A stretch of 48,642 nucleotides of DNA from JBHHZM01 sp046758065 (GTDB taxonomy: Bacteria > Pseudomonadota > Alphaproteobacteria > JAAXGF01). Position numbers and translations under genes: made by a program. Shown one piece after another: positions 22,766 through 34,769 of this stretch (position 1 is its first letter; every line of letters starts with the position of its first letter). The notes under the pieces are model-generated. The model saw only the letters and a list, made by a program, of their open reading frames with translations. It ran no database searches and had not been told where the DNA came from. The stretch spans positions 1 through 48,642 of the forward strand of contig JBHHZM010000004.1 of the NCBI GenBank assembly GCA_046758065.1, read 5' to 3'.

Positions 22766-24163
22766 TCAGTCGCCGGTTTGCAGGCGCTCGACGAGTTCGG
22801 CGACGGTGGGGATGAAGCCGTTGGCGTAGAACGGATCGTCGCCGAAGCGGAAGGCGTTGTGACCGGCGAACATGAGCTGGTTTTCGATGTCGTCCGAATG
22901 GCTGATCGCCTGCAGCGTTTTCTGGATGCAGTAGCTGCGCGGATCGGCCTTCTTGCCGGTGGTGCCGGCTTCGTTGCAGGACCAGTTGCTGAACAGGCAC
23001 TGGCTGAGGCAGCCCATGCAGTTGATCTGGTCGGTACGGATTTGGATCATTTTCTCGGGCGTCACGAAAATCAGCGTCGAATCGGGCGTGCGCAGCGCCT
23101 CGGTAAAGCCCTCGCGCACCCATTCGCGGGCGCGGACGCGGTCGGCCTTGGTGAGGTACACGAGCCGCCCGCGCGCGCCGGTGGGAAATTCGGCGTCGTG
23201 CTGGCCGACGGGTGCGGTGGTGTACGCGACCTGACGCTCGTTGCGTCGGCGCACCTCGTCGAGGAAGTTGTTGTGCACCGCCGAGGAATAGAAGCCGGTA
23301 GGGCTGAACCGGTTGAGGTAGACATCGCCCTCCTTGAGCTCGAGAAGCTTGCGCTTCCACGCGTCCGAGATCGGGCTTTCCCTGGTGATCAGCGCACGGG
23401 TGCCGAACTGGAAGGCGATGGGTCCCACTTCGGGATTGTCGATCCAGTCCTGCCACTCGCGCAGGAACCAGACGCCGCCGGCCATGAAGATCGGCGTCTC
23501 GCCGAGCCCGTACTCGCGCATCAGTTCGCGGAGCGCCCGCACCCGTGGATAGGGCGCGCCCGGGGACTCGGGGTCCTCGTTGTTCGACAGGCCGTTGTGG
23601 CCGCCGGCAAGCCAGGGATCCTCGTAGACGACGCCGCCGAGCCACTCGGAGAAGCGGTGGTAGGCGCGTTTCCACAGCGCCCGGAAAGCGCGCGCCGAGG
23701 ACACGATGGGATAATAATAGACGCGATAGCGGCTGCAGATCTCCGCGATGCGGTAGGGCATGCCGGCGCCGCAGGTGACGCCGTGTACGATGCCCCTGGC
23801 GCGTTCGAGAACGGCGTGCAGAATGTGTTCGGAGGAGGCCATCTCCCACAGCACGTTCATGTGAACGCGGCCCTCGCCGTTGGCCTGCTCGTGGGCGATC
23901 TGCGCCTGCGTAAGCGCGCCCTCGATGGCGAAGTTGACGAGTTCCTCGTGGCGTTCGCGCCGGGTGCGGCCGTGGTAGACCTGCGGGATGACTTCGCCGT
24001 TCTCAGCGCGCGCGTCGGCGTTGACTCCGGAGAAGGTGCCGACGCTTCCCGCCGCCGCCCAGGCGCCCGAGCTTTCACCATTCGAGATCGAGATGCCCTT
24101 GCCGCCTTCGACCAGCGGCAGCACCTCGCGTCCCGAGATGATCATCGGTTGTAACGGCTTCAC
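22766..24163 (-). CDS. Nitronate monooxygenase-like FMN oxidoreductase
   Basis: 465 residues with a TIM-barrel of the 2-nitropropane-dioxygenase / NAD(P)H-dependent flavin oxidoreductase family. Family-like blocks are GGKGISISNGESSGAWAAAG at the N-terminus and ETPIFMAGGVWF with the phosphate-binding FQFGTRALITRES segment. Longer than typical NMO proteins (310-370), it has a C-terminal cysteine cluster, CMGCLSQCLFSNWSC, and one further Cys, which could bind an iron-sulfur cluster or zinc. This subfamily (about 460-470 residues) is common in alphaproteobacteria with uncertain substrate. It is monocistronic by spacing, with its own promoter at 24293-24320. Confidence 0.8.
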   Translation of the reverse strand: MKPLQPMIISGREVLPLVEGGKGISISNGESSGAWAAAGSVGTFSGVNADARAENGEVIPQVYHGRTRRERHEELVNFAIEGALTQAQIAHEQANGEGRVHMNVLWEMASSEHILHAVLERARGIVHGVTCGAGMPYRIAEICSRYRVYYYPIVSSARAFRALWKRAYHRFSEWLGGVVYEDPWLAGGHNGLSNNEDPESPGAPYPRVRALRELMREYGLGETPIFMAGGVWFLREWQDWIDNPEVGPIAFQFGTRALITRESPISDAWKRKLLELKEGDVYLNRFSPTGFYSSAVHNNFLDEVRRRNERQVAYTTAPVGQHDAEFPTGARGRLVYLTKADRVRAREWVREGFTEALRTPDSTLIFVTPEKMIQIRTDQINCMGCLSQCLFSNWSCNEAGTTGKKADPRSYCIQKTLQAISHSDDIENQLMFAGHNAFRFGDDPFYANGFIPTVAELVERLQTGD

Positions 24164-24292
24164 GCCTCGCCCCTGCCGGTGCTTCGTTCGAACGGTCTTG
24201 CCGCCCTTTGCCGTCTCGCCAGTATACTGCGGCGGACCGCCCGCGACGCTGCCGGCAGCGTCCGCGCGCCGTCCCCGCCACGCGAGAGCCCT

Positions 24293-24320
24293 AATATAGT
24301 CACGCCGCAGGAAAAACCAA
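24293..24320 (-). promoter_or_regulatory. Promoter of the NMO-like gene
   Basis: TTGGTT (24320-24315), a 16-base spacer and TATATT (24298-24293) lie in the 181-base gap upstream of ATG 24163. This predicts a leader of about 120 bases. The match is reasonable but not perfect. Confidence 0.45.
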
Positions 24321-24344
24321 CCGCTACGCTGGGAAAATCGCAGA

Positions 24345-25073
24345 TCATGGCGCGGCGAGCAGATCGTCGGGAACGTCCGAAACGATCGTTGTCACGCCCC
24401 AACCGTACAGTACCGTCGCCTGCGCCGGGTCGTTGACCGTGAAGGCCGTGACCGCGACCCCGGCGGCCGTAATCCGGCTGACGATCCTGCGGTTCAAACG
24501 GCGATGCAGATAGCCGAGCATGCAGCAGTCGAGCGCAGCGAGCTGCGTCCGCCAGTTTCGCGGCAGCTTCAGGCAGAGCAGGCCTCGCGGCCAGTCGGGC
24601 GCGATCGTCCGCGCCACAGCGAGACATTCGGGCGTGAAACTGGAGATCAACGGCGGTTGGCGCGCCGCCGGCCAGCACGCCAGCGCCTCGGCGACGACCT
24701 TGTCCGCGGTCTCGGTTTCCCGCCCCGGACACGGCTTGATCTCGATGTTCGCCTGCAGGCCGAGTTCGACGACGAGGGCGAGCGCCGCATCGAGACGCGG
24801 CACCGGTTCGCCGGCGAACTCGGCCGCGAACCAGCCGCCGGCGTCGAGCCGGCGAATCGCGTCGTATGGCATGACCGCGACGCGTCCCGAGCCGTCGGTG
24901 GTGCGGTCGAGAGTCTCGTCGTGGAACAGGACGCAGCGGCCGTCCGCCGTCAGCTTGACGTCGAACTCGACCCAGGAGACGCCGAGCGCGGCGGCGCGGC
25001 GGATGCCGGCGAGCGTATTCTCCGGCGCCCGCCCCGCGGCTCCGCGATGGCCGATCACTTCGGGCAACCGCAT
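24345..25073 (-). CDS. ugpQ: Glycerophosphodiester phosphodiesterase
   Basis: 242 residues of the GDPD TIM-barrel family. Catalytic motifs are GHRGAAGRAPENT near the N-terminus (HRG and EN pair) and VEFDVKLTADG with a following HDETLDRTTDG. It hydrolyses glycerophosphodiesters to glycerol-3-phosphate and an alcohol. No signal peptide is seen, so it is the cytoplasmic UgpQ-like type. ATG 25073 is chosen, since upstream in-frame sequence overlaps the pnp 3' end and is low-complexity. The gap to pnp is 40 bases. The fit to family length (about 240) is good. Confidence 0.88.
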   Translation of the reverse strand: MRLPEVIGHRGAAGRAPENTLAGIRRAAALGVSWVEFDVKLTADGRCVLFHDETLDRTTDGSGRVAVMPYDAIRRLDAGGWFAAEFAGEPVPRLDAALALVVELGLQANIEIKPCPGRETETADKVVAEALACWPAARQPPLISSFTPECLAVARTIAPDWPRGLLCLKLPRNWRTQLAALDCCMLGYLHRRLNRRIVSRITAAGVAVTAFTVNDPAQATVLYGWGVTTIVSDVPDDLLAAP

Positions 25074-25113
25074 CGCCCGCACCCGACGTGCGGCGGGCCT
25101 CCCGGGACGTCCG

Positions 25114-27270
<2,157 letters not shown>

Positions 27271-27352
27271 TTCCTATCCTTCCAGCGTTCGACGGACGCG
27301 CCCCTCGGCGCCTCCGGGATCGCACTTCATTTCCGCCACGAGGGCGATGCTT

Positions 27353-27376
27353 CCGGTCCTGCGATCCCCGGACCGG
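27353..27376 (-). promoter_or_regulatory. Hairpin in the rpsO-pnp intergenic leader
   Basis: CCGGTCC pairs perfectly with GGACCGG across a 10-base loop. It sits in the pnp leader, where E. coli pnp mRNA has an RNase III-cut stem-loop used for autocontrol. Equivalent function here is an inference from position. Confidence 0.35.
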
Positions 27377-27458
27377 CATTGCGTTGAACGGGGCGGGCGC
27401 GAGCGCGACACGGCCGTCGCGGCGCACGGAATCCCGCGCCACGCAGCCGGCCGGCGCC

Positions 27459-27728
27459 TTAGCGCCGCAAACCCAGGCTCTGAATGAGCGAACTGTAACG
27501 CGCTTCGTCCTTGCGCTTGAGGTAGTCGAGCAATCGACGCCTCTGGCTTACCAGCATCAGCAGACCGCGACGCGAGTGTTTGTCTTTCTTGTGTGTTTTG
27601 AAGTGTTCGGTAAGATTGGATATCCGTTCGCTCAGAATGGCGACTTGCACCTCCGGCGAACCGGTATCCCCTTCCTTGACGGCATATTCGGTGATGAGCG
27701 CGCTCTTGCGCTCGGGTGTGATCGACAT
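27459..27728 (-). CDS. rpsO: 30S ribosomal protein S15
   Basis: 89 residues, the standard length, with family signatures GSPEVQVAILSERISNLTEHFKTHKKDKHSRRGL and VSQRRRLLDYLK. It binds the central domain of 16S rRNA. ATG 27728 lies nine bases downstream of the truB stop, in the conserved truB-rpsO-pnp order. Confidence 0.97.
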   Translation of the reverse strand: MSITPERKSALITEYAVKEGDTGSPEVQVAILSERISNLTEHFKTHKKDKHSRRGLLMLVSQRRRLLDYLKRKDEARYSSLIQSLGLRR

Positions 27729-27737
27729 CGCTTGCCC

Positions 27738-28640
27738 CTAGTCCGTGAGGTTGAACACGCGTACCGGATGGACCCTGTCGCCTTTGACCTCGGCCAGCGC
27801 CACCAAGCGGCGGTGGGCGATGACACGAACCATGCCGGGATCGCCGCCGAGCGCTGTCACGGACTGTCCGCTCCGTACACGGTCCGCCTGCGCCTCGGTG
27901 ACGGCCAGTGCCGGGATGTCGGCCAGCGCGGTCTCGACCGGGCGCAGATGCTCAAGCAGCGCGCCACTATGCACCAGCGTTTCTAGTTTATCTAGCGAAA
28001 TCGCCTCGTCGTCGCGGAAGCCGCCGACCACGGTGCGGCGGAGCCGGGCGAGGTGCCCCACGGTACCCAGGTGCCGCGCGAGATCGCGCGCCAGCGCACG
28101 CACGTAGGTGCCCTTGCCGCAGCGCATCTCGAAAACGGCGTGATCGGGGTCGACGATCTCGACGAGATCGAGACGATCGACGAAGACCGCGCGCGGCGCC
28201 AGCGCCACGGGGCGTCCTTCGCGGGCAAGCCGGTAGGCGCGCTCGCCGTTCACCTTGATCGCGGCGAACGCCGGCGGAACCTGTTCGATGGCGCCGGTAA
28301 ACACCGGCAGCGCGGCCCGGATCGCCGCGGCGTCGGGGCGCATCTCGCACGTCTCGATCACTTCGCCGTCGGCGTCGTCGGTGACGCGCGCTTCGCCCCA
28401 GCACACCGTGAAGCGGTAAGTCTTGAGGCTGCCCATGACGTAGGCCACGGTCTTGGTCGCTTCGCCCAGGGCCAGCGGCAGCACGCCGGTCGCCATCGGA
28501 TCGAGGGTGCCGCCGTGTCCGGCCTTGGCCGCGCCGGTGATTCGCTTGACCCGGGCCACAACGCGCGCCGAGGTCATGCCCGCCGGTTTGTCGATTACGA
28601 GCCAGCCGTGGATCGGACGGCCCCGCCGCTCACGCGCCAT
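27738..28640 (-). CDS. truB: tRNA pseudouridine(55) synthase
   Basis: 300 residues. It makes pseudouridine 55 in the T loop of tRNAs. The catalytic aspartate lies in GGTLDPMATGVLPL; other family blocks are GWLVIDKPAGMTSARVV and GKGTYVRALARDLA, plus a C-terminal PUA-like extension. ATG 28640 overlaps the end of rbfA by 11 bases; an alternative ATG at 28649 would add three residues. It is part of the nusA-infB translation operon. Confidence 0.95.
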   Translation of the reverse strand: MARERRGRPIHGWLVIDKPAGMTSARVVARVKRITGAAKAGHGGTLDPMATGVLPLALGEATKTVAYVMGSLKTYRFTVCWGEARVTDDADGEVIETCEMRPDAAAIRAALPVFTGAIEQVPPAFAAIKVNGERAYRLAREGRPVALAPRAVFVDRLDLVEIVDPDHAVFEMRCGKGTYVRALARDLARHLGTVGHLARLRRTVVGGFRDDEAISLDKLETLVHSGALLEHLRPVETALADIPALAVTEAQADRVRSGQSVTALGGDPGMVRVIAHRRLVALAEVKGDRVHPVRVFNLTD

Positions 28641-29043
28641 CGCGGTCATCTTCGCGCGCGCGCGCGAGATCGGCGGCGACATCGGGTTCGTGCAGGAGCG
28701 CATCGATCCGCGTCGCGGCGTCGAACGACGTATCGGCCTCGAAACCGATCTCGGGCGCGAACTTGAGCTGCACCCGCCGGGCGACCTGGCCGCGCAGATA
28801 CGGCGCGGCGCGGCGCAGGGCGGCGAGCACGGGGTCGGGATCGCCGCCGCCGAGCGGTACGACGAAGGCCGTCGCCCGCCGCAGATCGGGGCTCACGCGC
28901 ACCTCGGTCACGGTGACCGTGGTGTCGGCAACCGCGGGGTCGCGCGGCGCGGCGCGCGCCAGCACCTCGACGAGCGCGTGCCGCAGGCTTTCGCCGACGC
29001 GCAACTGGCGCTGGCTGGGGTTTCTGTCGCGTCCTCTTGTCAT
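28630..29043 (-). CDS. rbfA: Ribosome-binding factor A
   Basis: 137 residues of the KH-like RbfA fold, with SQRQLRVGESLRHALVEVL at the start and LRRAAPYLRGQVARRVQLKFAPEIGF in the middle. It acts in 16S rRNA 5'-end maturation and cold adaptation. The ATG at 29043 is preferred over the GTG at 29055. Both start sites and the infB stop lie inside a 21-base sequence that matches the terminal repeat of palindromic element B. Confidence 0.93.
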   Translation of the reverse strand: MTRGRDRNPSQRQLRVGESLRHALVEVLARAAPRDPAVADTTVTVTEVRVSPDLRRATAFVVPLGGGDPDPVLAALRRAAPYLRGQVARRVQLKFAPEIGFEADTSFDAATRIDALLHEPDVAADLARAREDDRDGA

Positions 29044-29060
29044 CACATCTCGCACTAAAG
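29040..29060 (-). repeat. Single-end copy of the element B terminal repeat at the infB-rbfA junction
   Basis: On the plus strand, TCATCACATCTCGC-A-CTA-A-AG differs at two positions from the complement of the left end of element B (21359-21379). Fourteen bases are identical in a row. It contains the TAG stop of infB and the ATG of rbfA. No partner end is seen nearby. Confidence 0.5.
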
Positions 29061-31643
29061 CGTGCGGGCGATCTCCTCGATTTCGACCGCCTCGATGACA
29101 TCGCCGATCCGGAGATCATGGTAATTTTCGAACGCCATGCCGCACTCGAGGCCTTCCTTGACTTCGCGCACGTCGTCCTTGAAGCGCTTGAGGGTGGCAA
29201 GCCGTCCCTCGTGGATCACCGTATCGTCGCGCAGCAGACGGACCTTGGCGCCCCGCCGGATGAGGCCGTCGGTGACGCGGCAACCGGCGATCTTGCCCAC
29301 CTTGGTGATGTCGAACACCTCGAGGACCTGGGCGTTGCCGACGATATTTTCGCGCAGCGTCGGGGCCAGCATGCCGCTCAGCAACTTCCTGATATCGTCG
29401 ACCACATCGTAGATCACCGAGTAGTAGCGAATCTCGATACCGTCGCGGCGGGCGCGCTCGCGCGCCTGGGCGTTGGCGCGCACGTTGAAACCGATGATCG
29501 GCGCGCTCGACGCCTGGGCCAGAGTGACATCGGATTCGTTGATTCCGCCGACACCGCTATGCAGGATGCGCACCGCGACCTCGTCGGTCGAGAGCTTTTC
29601 GAGGCTCGAAGTGATCGCCTCGGCCGAACCCTGGACGTCGGTCTTGATGACCACCGGCAACTCCTTGGCCTCGCCGGCCTCGATGCGGGCGAACATCTGT
29701 TCGAGCGTCCCTCGCTCGCCGGCGGCGGCGCGCACGTCACGCAGCTGCCGCTGGCGATAGTCGACAACCTCGCGGGCGCGACGCTCGCTATCGACCGCGA
29801 TCACCTCGTCGCCCGCTTCCGGCACGCCGCTCAGGCCCAGGATCTCGACCGGCGTCGAGGGTCCGGCGGCGTCGACGTTGCGTTCGCGTTCGTCGACCAG
29901 GGCGCGTACCCGCGCCCACTCGCTGCCGGCGACGACGATGTCGCCGACACGGAGCGTCCCGCGCTCGATGAGCACCGTGGCGACCGCTCCCCGGCCGCGC
30001 TCGAGCTTGGCTTCGATGATGGCCCCTTCGGCCGGCCTGTTGGGGTTGGCCTTGAGATCGAGCAGCTCGGCCTGGAGCTGGATGGCCTCGACCAGTTTGT
30101 CGAGATTGCGTTTCTCGGTCGCCGAAACCTCGACCGACAGCACCTCGCCGCCGAGTTCCTCGACCACGATCTCGTGCTGCAATAGCGCCTGGCGCACCCG
30201 ATCGGGGTCGGCGTCGGGCCGGTCGATCTTGTTGATCGCGACGATGATCGGCGCCTCTGCGGCTCTGGCGTGGTTGATCGCCTCGACGGTCTGCGGCATG
30301 ACCCCGTCGTCGGCAGCGACCACCAGGACGATCACGTCGGTGACCTTGGCGCCGCGCGCGCGCATGGCGGTAAACGCTTCGTGGCCCGGGGTGTCGATGA
30401 ACGTGATCCTGTCGCCCGAAGCGGTCGTCACCTGGTAGGCGCCGATATGCTGGGTGATGCCACCCGCCTCGCCGCCCACCACGTCGGTCGCGCGTAGCGC
30501 GTCGAGCAGCGAAGTCTTGCCGTGATCGACGTGGCCCATGACGGTCACCACCGGCGGGCGCGCCTCGAGCGTCTCTTTGGGGTCGTCGTCGCCCTTGAGG
30601 CCGACCTCGACATCGGCCGCGCTGACGCGTTTGATCTTGTGGCCGAATTCGCCGACCAGAAGCTCCGCGGTGTCGGCGTCGATCAGCTGGTTGATGGTCA
30701 TCATCGAGCCCATCTTCATCAGCGACTTGACGACGTCGGCGCCGCGCACCGCCATGCGGTTGGCGAGCTCCTGCACCGTAATGGTCTCGGGCACGACGAC
30801 CTCACGCACCACCTTCACCGGCTCCATCGGCTGCTTCGGATGCTGTGCCCGGCGTTCGCGTTCGCGCGCACGGCGCACCGAAGCTAGGCTGCGCATCCTG
30901 TCCTCGCCGGCGAGCGCTTGACCGATGGTCAGCTTGCCCGAACGCCGACGCGGCTGGTCGCGGCGCAAACCCGGGCCGGCACGGCGCACCTCGCCCTTGC
31001 CGCGCCGTCCGCCGGAACGCTTCTTGTCGGCTTCGGTCTCGTCGGCCGCCGCGCGGCCGCCCGCCGCGGTGGCTTCGGACCCGGTCTTTTTGGCTGCCTC
31101 GGCCGCCTTGAGCGCGGCTTCCGCCGCGCGCCGGGCTTCTTCCTCGGCCCGGCGCCGGGCTTCCTCCTCGGCCGCCTTGATCGCCGCCGCTTCCGCCGCC
31201 TGTTCGGCGGCCCGGCGCGCCTCTTCCTCGACGCGTTCGTGCGCCTCGATTGCGGCGCGCTCCCGTCCGAAGTCGTCGAGCCGCCGCGCGGTCTCGTAGG
31301 CGCGCGCGCGCGCCTCTTTTTCCTCGGTGGTGAGCGTTCTCAGAACGGCTGGGCGACGGCCCTCCTCGTCGTCCACCGCCGGCGAGGCGGCGTCTTCGGG
31401 GGCGCGCACGTCGACGGTCCCCAACGCCGGCTCGGTCGGTTCCGGTTTGACCTCGGTCATGCGCCCGCTCTCGCCGCGCATGAAAGTACGTTTGCGCCGC
31501 ACCTCGACGGCGACCGCCTTGGAGCGTCCGTGCGAAAAGCTCTGGCGCACCTGACCGCTCTGGACCGTGGTGCTCAGCTCAAGTCTTCCCGGACGGCGCA
31601 GCCGCTCGGTTTTCTTCCCGTCCTTCTCGGTCGTATCGCTCAT
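29055..31643 (-). CDS. infB: Translation initiation factor IF-2
   Basis: 862 residues. The alphaproteobacterial-type N-terminus (VRQSFSHGRSKAVAVE) is followed by a long Glu/Ala/Arg coiled-coil region (about 106-190), the IF2-N domain (about 285-335) and the GTPase with G1 GHVDHGKT at 370-377, DTPGHEAF and NKID, then the beta-barrel and fMet-tRNA-binding C-domain. It places initiator tRNA on the 30S subunit. ATG 31643 has AGGATTCG upstream. The TAG stop sits within a repeat-like sequence shared with element B. Confidence 0.97.
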   Translation of the reverse strand: MSDTTEKDGKKTERLRRPGRLELSTTVQSGQVRQSFSHGRSKAVAVEVRRKRTFMRGESGRMTEVKPEPTEPALGTVDVRAPEDAASPAVDDEEGRRPAVLRTLTTEEKEARARAYETARRLDDFGRERAAIEAHERVEEEARRAAEQAAEAAAIKAAEEEARRRAEEEARRAAEAALKAAEAAKKTGSEATAAGGRAAADETEADKKRSGGRRGKGEVRRAGPGLRRDQPRRRSGKLTIGQALAGEDRMRSLASVRRARERERRAQHPKQPMEPVKVVREVVVPETITVQELANRMAVRGADVVKSLMKMGSMMTINQLIDADTAELLVGEFGHKIKRVSAADVEVGLKGDDDPKETLEARPPVVTVMGHVDHGKTSLLDALRATDVVGGEAGGITQHIGAYQVTTASGDRITFIDTPGHEAFTAMRARGAKVTDVIVLVVAADDGVMPQTVEAINHARAAEAPIIVAINKIDRPDADPDRVRQALLQHEIVVEELGGEVLSVEVSATEKRNLDKLVEAIQLQAELLDLKANPNRPAEGAIIEAKLERGRGAVATVLIERGTLRVGDIVVAGSEWARVRALVDERERNVDAAGPSTPVEILGLSGVPEAGDEVIAVDSERRAREVVDYRQRQLRDVRAAAGERGTLEQMFARIEAGEAKELPVVIKTDVQGSAEAITSSLEKLSTDEVAVRILHSGVGGINESDVTLAQASSAPIIGFNVRANAQARERARRDGIEIRYYSVIYDVVDDIRKLLSGMLAPTLRENIVGNAQVLEVFDITKVGKIAGCRVTDGLIRRGAKVRLLRDDTVIHEGRLATLKRFKDDVREVKEGLECGMAFENYHDLRIGDVIEAVEIEEIARTL

Positions 31644-31679
31644 CGAATCCTGACTACCCTTTCGTACCGGCGGCGGCGT

Positions 31680-32303
31680 TCATGCTTGCAGCCGCCGAAA
31701 ACCGGCGAGGCGCGTCGCCTCGGCGGCAAAGCGATCGGCCATCCGGCCTTTCCTCACGGCGACGTAAACCGCGTGGTCACGGCCCAGCGACGCCCCGATT
31801 TCGGCGGCGGTGAACAGCGACACCACCGGCGCGGACGACCGCCCGCCGCCCAACTTGCGACGCCCGTCGGCGCCGGCGTCGGCAGCGATGACCAGAACGC
31901 CGCAATCGCCCGAAGCGACCAGCGCACGGACCTTCTCGAACCCGGCAACGCCTGCGCCCGCGCGACGCGCCAGACCGAGAAGATCGAGACACCGCCGCGC
32001 CAGAAGCCGTTCGATCCGGTCGGCGAGCCCGGCCCCGACCGAGACCTTGGCCCGGAATCCCTTGGCGAAGAGGTTCTTGGCGCTCGCCGTATGTACCACA
32101 TCGCGGTCGGCGCTCAACCACAAACCGCGCCCAGGCAACGTACCGGCGACGTCGGCCAGCACTTCGTCGCCCGGTCCAACAACGAAACGGATCAGCGCGC
32201 TCTTGTCCGCCTCGCGCCGGGTGACGAAGCAGCGCCGCCGCGGTCCGGTTGTTGGGTGCGCAGCGTCGGGTTCGGCCCGCGTCCGCACAGCGCTCGCGAC
32301 CAT
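31680..32303 (-). CDS. YlxR/DUF448 plus L7Ae-like RNA-binding protein
   Basis: 207 residues. The N-terminal YlxR domain (RRCFVTRREADKSALIRFVV, then PGRGLWLSADRD) is followed by an L7Ae/YbxF-like domain (LDLLGLARRAGAGVAGFEKVRALVASGDCGVLVIAADA). Firmicutes encode these as two neighbouring genes in the nusA operon; alphaproteobacteria usually have them fused, as here. YlxR of B. subtilis has been linked to RNase P RNA. ATG 32303 sits 22 bases after nusA; the longer in-frame extension to 32468 overlaps nusA and is not supported. Confidence 0.88.
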   Translation of the reverse strand: MVASAVRTRAEPDAAHPTTGPRRRCFVTRREADKSALIRFVVGPGDEVLADVAGTLPGRGLWLSADRDVVHTASAKNLFAKGFRAKVSVGAGLADRIERLLARRCLDLLGLARRAGAGVAGFEKVRALVASGDCGVLVIAADAGADGRRKLGGGRSSAPVVSLFTAAEIGASLGRDHAVYVAVRKGRMADRFAAEATRLAGFRRLQA

Positions 32304-32325
32304 GACGCCGCTCCCTCGTCCCGAC

Positions 32326-33924
<1,599 letters not shown>

Positions 33925-33935
33925 CTCCATCCCTT

Positions 33936-34445
33936 TCACGCGCGCTTCTTATCGCGCCCTCGCTTTCGGGCCGCCGCGATCAGCTCGTCGGTCAGCACCA
34001 GCTTGGCGACGCTGATGTTGTCGATAGATATCCGCTCCTGGCCATCGCCAACGGCGAGGCGAACCTGGTTGCCGCTCACGCCCAGCAGGCGACCGCGAAA
34101 GCGCCGCCGTCCGTCGATCGGATCCCGCGTCTCGATGCGCGTTTCGTGACCGGCGAAGCGCTCGAAATCGGCGCGCCGCACAAGCGGGCGGTCGATGCCC
34201 GGCGAGCTGATCTCGAGCGCGTAATGACCGTGAATCGGGTCGGCGACGTCGAGCAGCGCCGAAACCACGCGGCTGATCTCGGCGCAATCATCGATCACGA
34301 TGGCGCCGCCGTCGGTCCGTTCGGCAATGATCTGCAACGTCGGCCGGCTCCTGCCCATCAGTTTAACCCGCACCACCGCATAGCCCATGGCGTCGAGCGC
34401 GGGTGCGACAAGACTCTCGACCTCGCTCTCTACCCCGGAGGCCAT
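33936..34445 (-). CDS. rimP: Ribosome maturation factor RimP
   Basis: 169 residues with the RimP fold: LVAPALDAMGYAVVRVKLMG, the conserved DDCAEISRVVSALLDVADPI, YALEISSPGIDRPLVRRADFERFAG, and a C-terminal Sm-like domain. It is needed for 30S subunit maturation. ATG 34445 is chosen; ATG 34460 directly abuts the T-run of a terminator-like hairpin in the leader and would have no ribosome site. It is the first gene of the nusA operon, and attenuation at the hairpin is likely. Confidence 0.94.
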   Translation of the reverse strand: MASGVESEVESLVAPALDAMGYAVVRVKLMGRSRPTLQIIAERTDGGAIVIDDCAEISRVVSALLDVADPIHGHYALEISSPGIDRPLVRRADFERFAGHETRIETRDPIDGRRRFRGRLLGVSGNQVRLAVGDGQERISIDNISVAKLVLTDELIAAARKRGRDKKRA

Positions 34446-34460
34446 CCTCAAACCAGGCAT

Positions 34461-34506
34461 AAAAAAACAAAACGGGCCAGCGGCCCTCCGCCGAAGGCCC
34501 GGCCCC
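34461..34506 (-). terminator. Attenuator-like terminator in the rimP leader
   Basis: Read on the minus strand, a GC-rich stem (GGGCC outer arm with GGCCTTC/GGAGGGCC inner arm, 34506-34473) is followed by GTTTTGTTTTTTT (34472-34461). It lies between the promoter and the start codon of rimP, so it must act as a conditional or partial terminator. A rimP-leader attenuator has been proposed for alphaproteobacteria; this fits its position and form. Confidence 0.7.
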
Positions 34507-34551
34507 GTCACCAAGTTTATGACTCGCGACTAAGCCAACAATTCAATCGGG

Positions 34552-34579
34552 ATCATAGTGATCCCGCCCCGCCCCGCAA
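34552..34579 (-). promoter_or_regulatory. Promoter of the rimP-nusA-infB operon
   Basis: TTGCGG (34579-34574), a 16-base spacer and TATGAT (34557-34552) precede the attenuator. Transcription should begin near 34545, giving a leader of about 100 bases to ATG 34445. Confidence 0.5.
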
Positions 34580-34769
34580 GGTTTTTCTTCTAGGGCCATC
34601 GCTTTACGTGGGCGTCGTTCGGGCGTTTTTCAAGCTTCGCTCGGCGCACGATCCGGTTCATCTTGGACGATCCGATGAGCAAGCGCGGTCGCGTCCGGGA
34701 CGCCGTTTCCGTCGCGCCCGCCGACCGGCTTCGATCGCACGGGCCGCCGCCCAGCGGCGCCGCGGCATC
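34580..34769. other. Non-coding gap between trmB and the rimP promoter
   Basis: Together with the rimP leader this makes a 324-base stretch without a gene. Beyond the promoter and attenuator it holds GC-rich short inverted repeats but no tRNA, no T-run terminator for trmB and no frame of convincing codon use. Confidence 0.5.
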
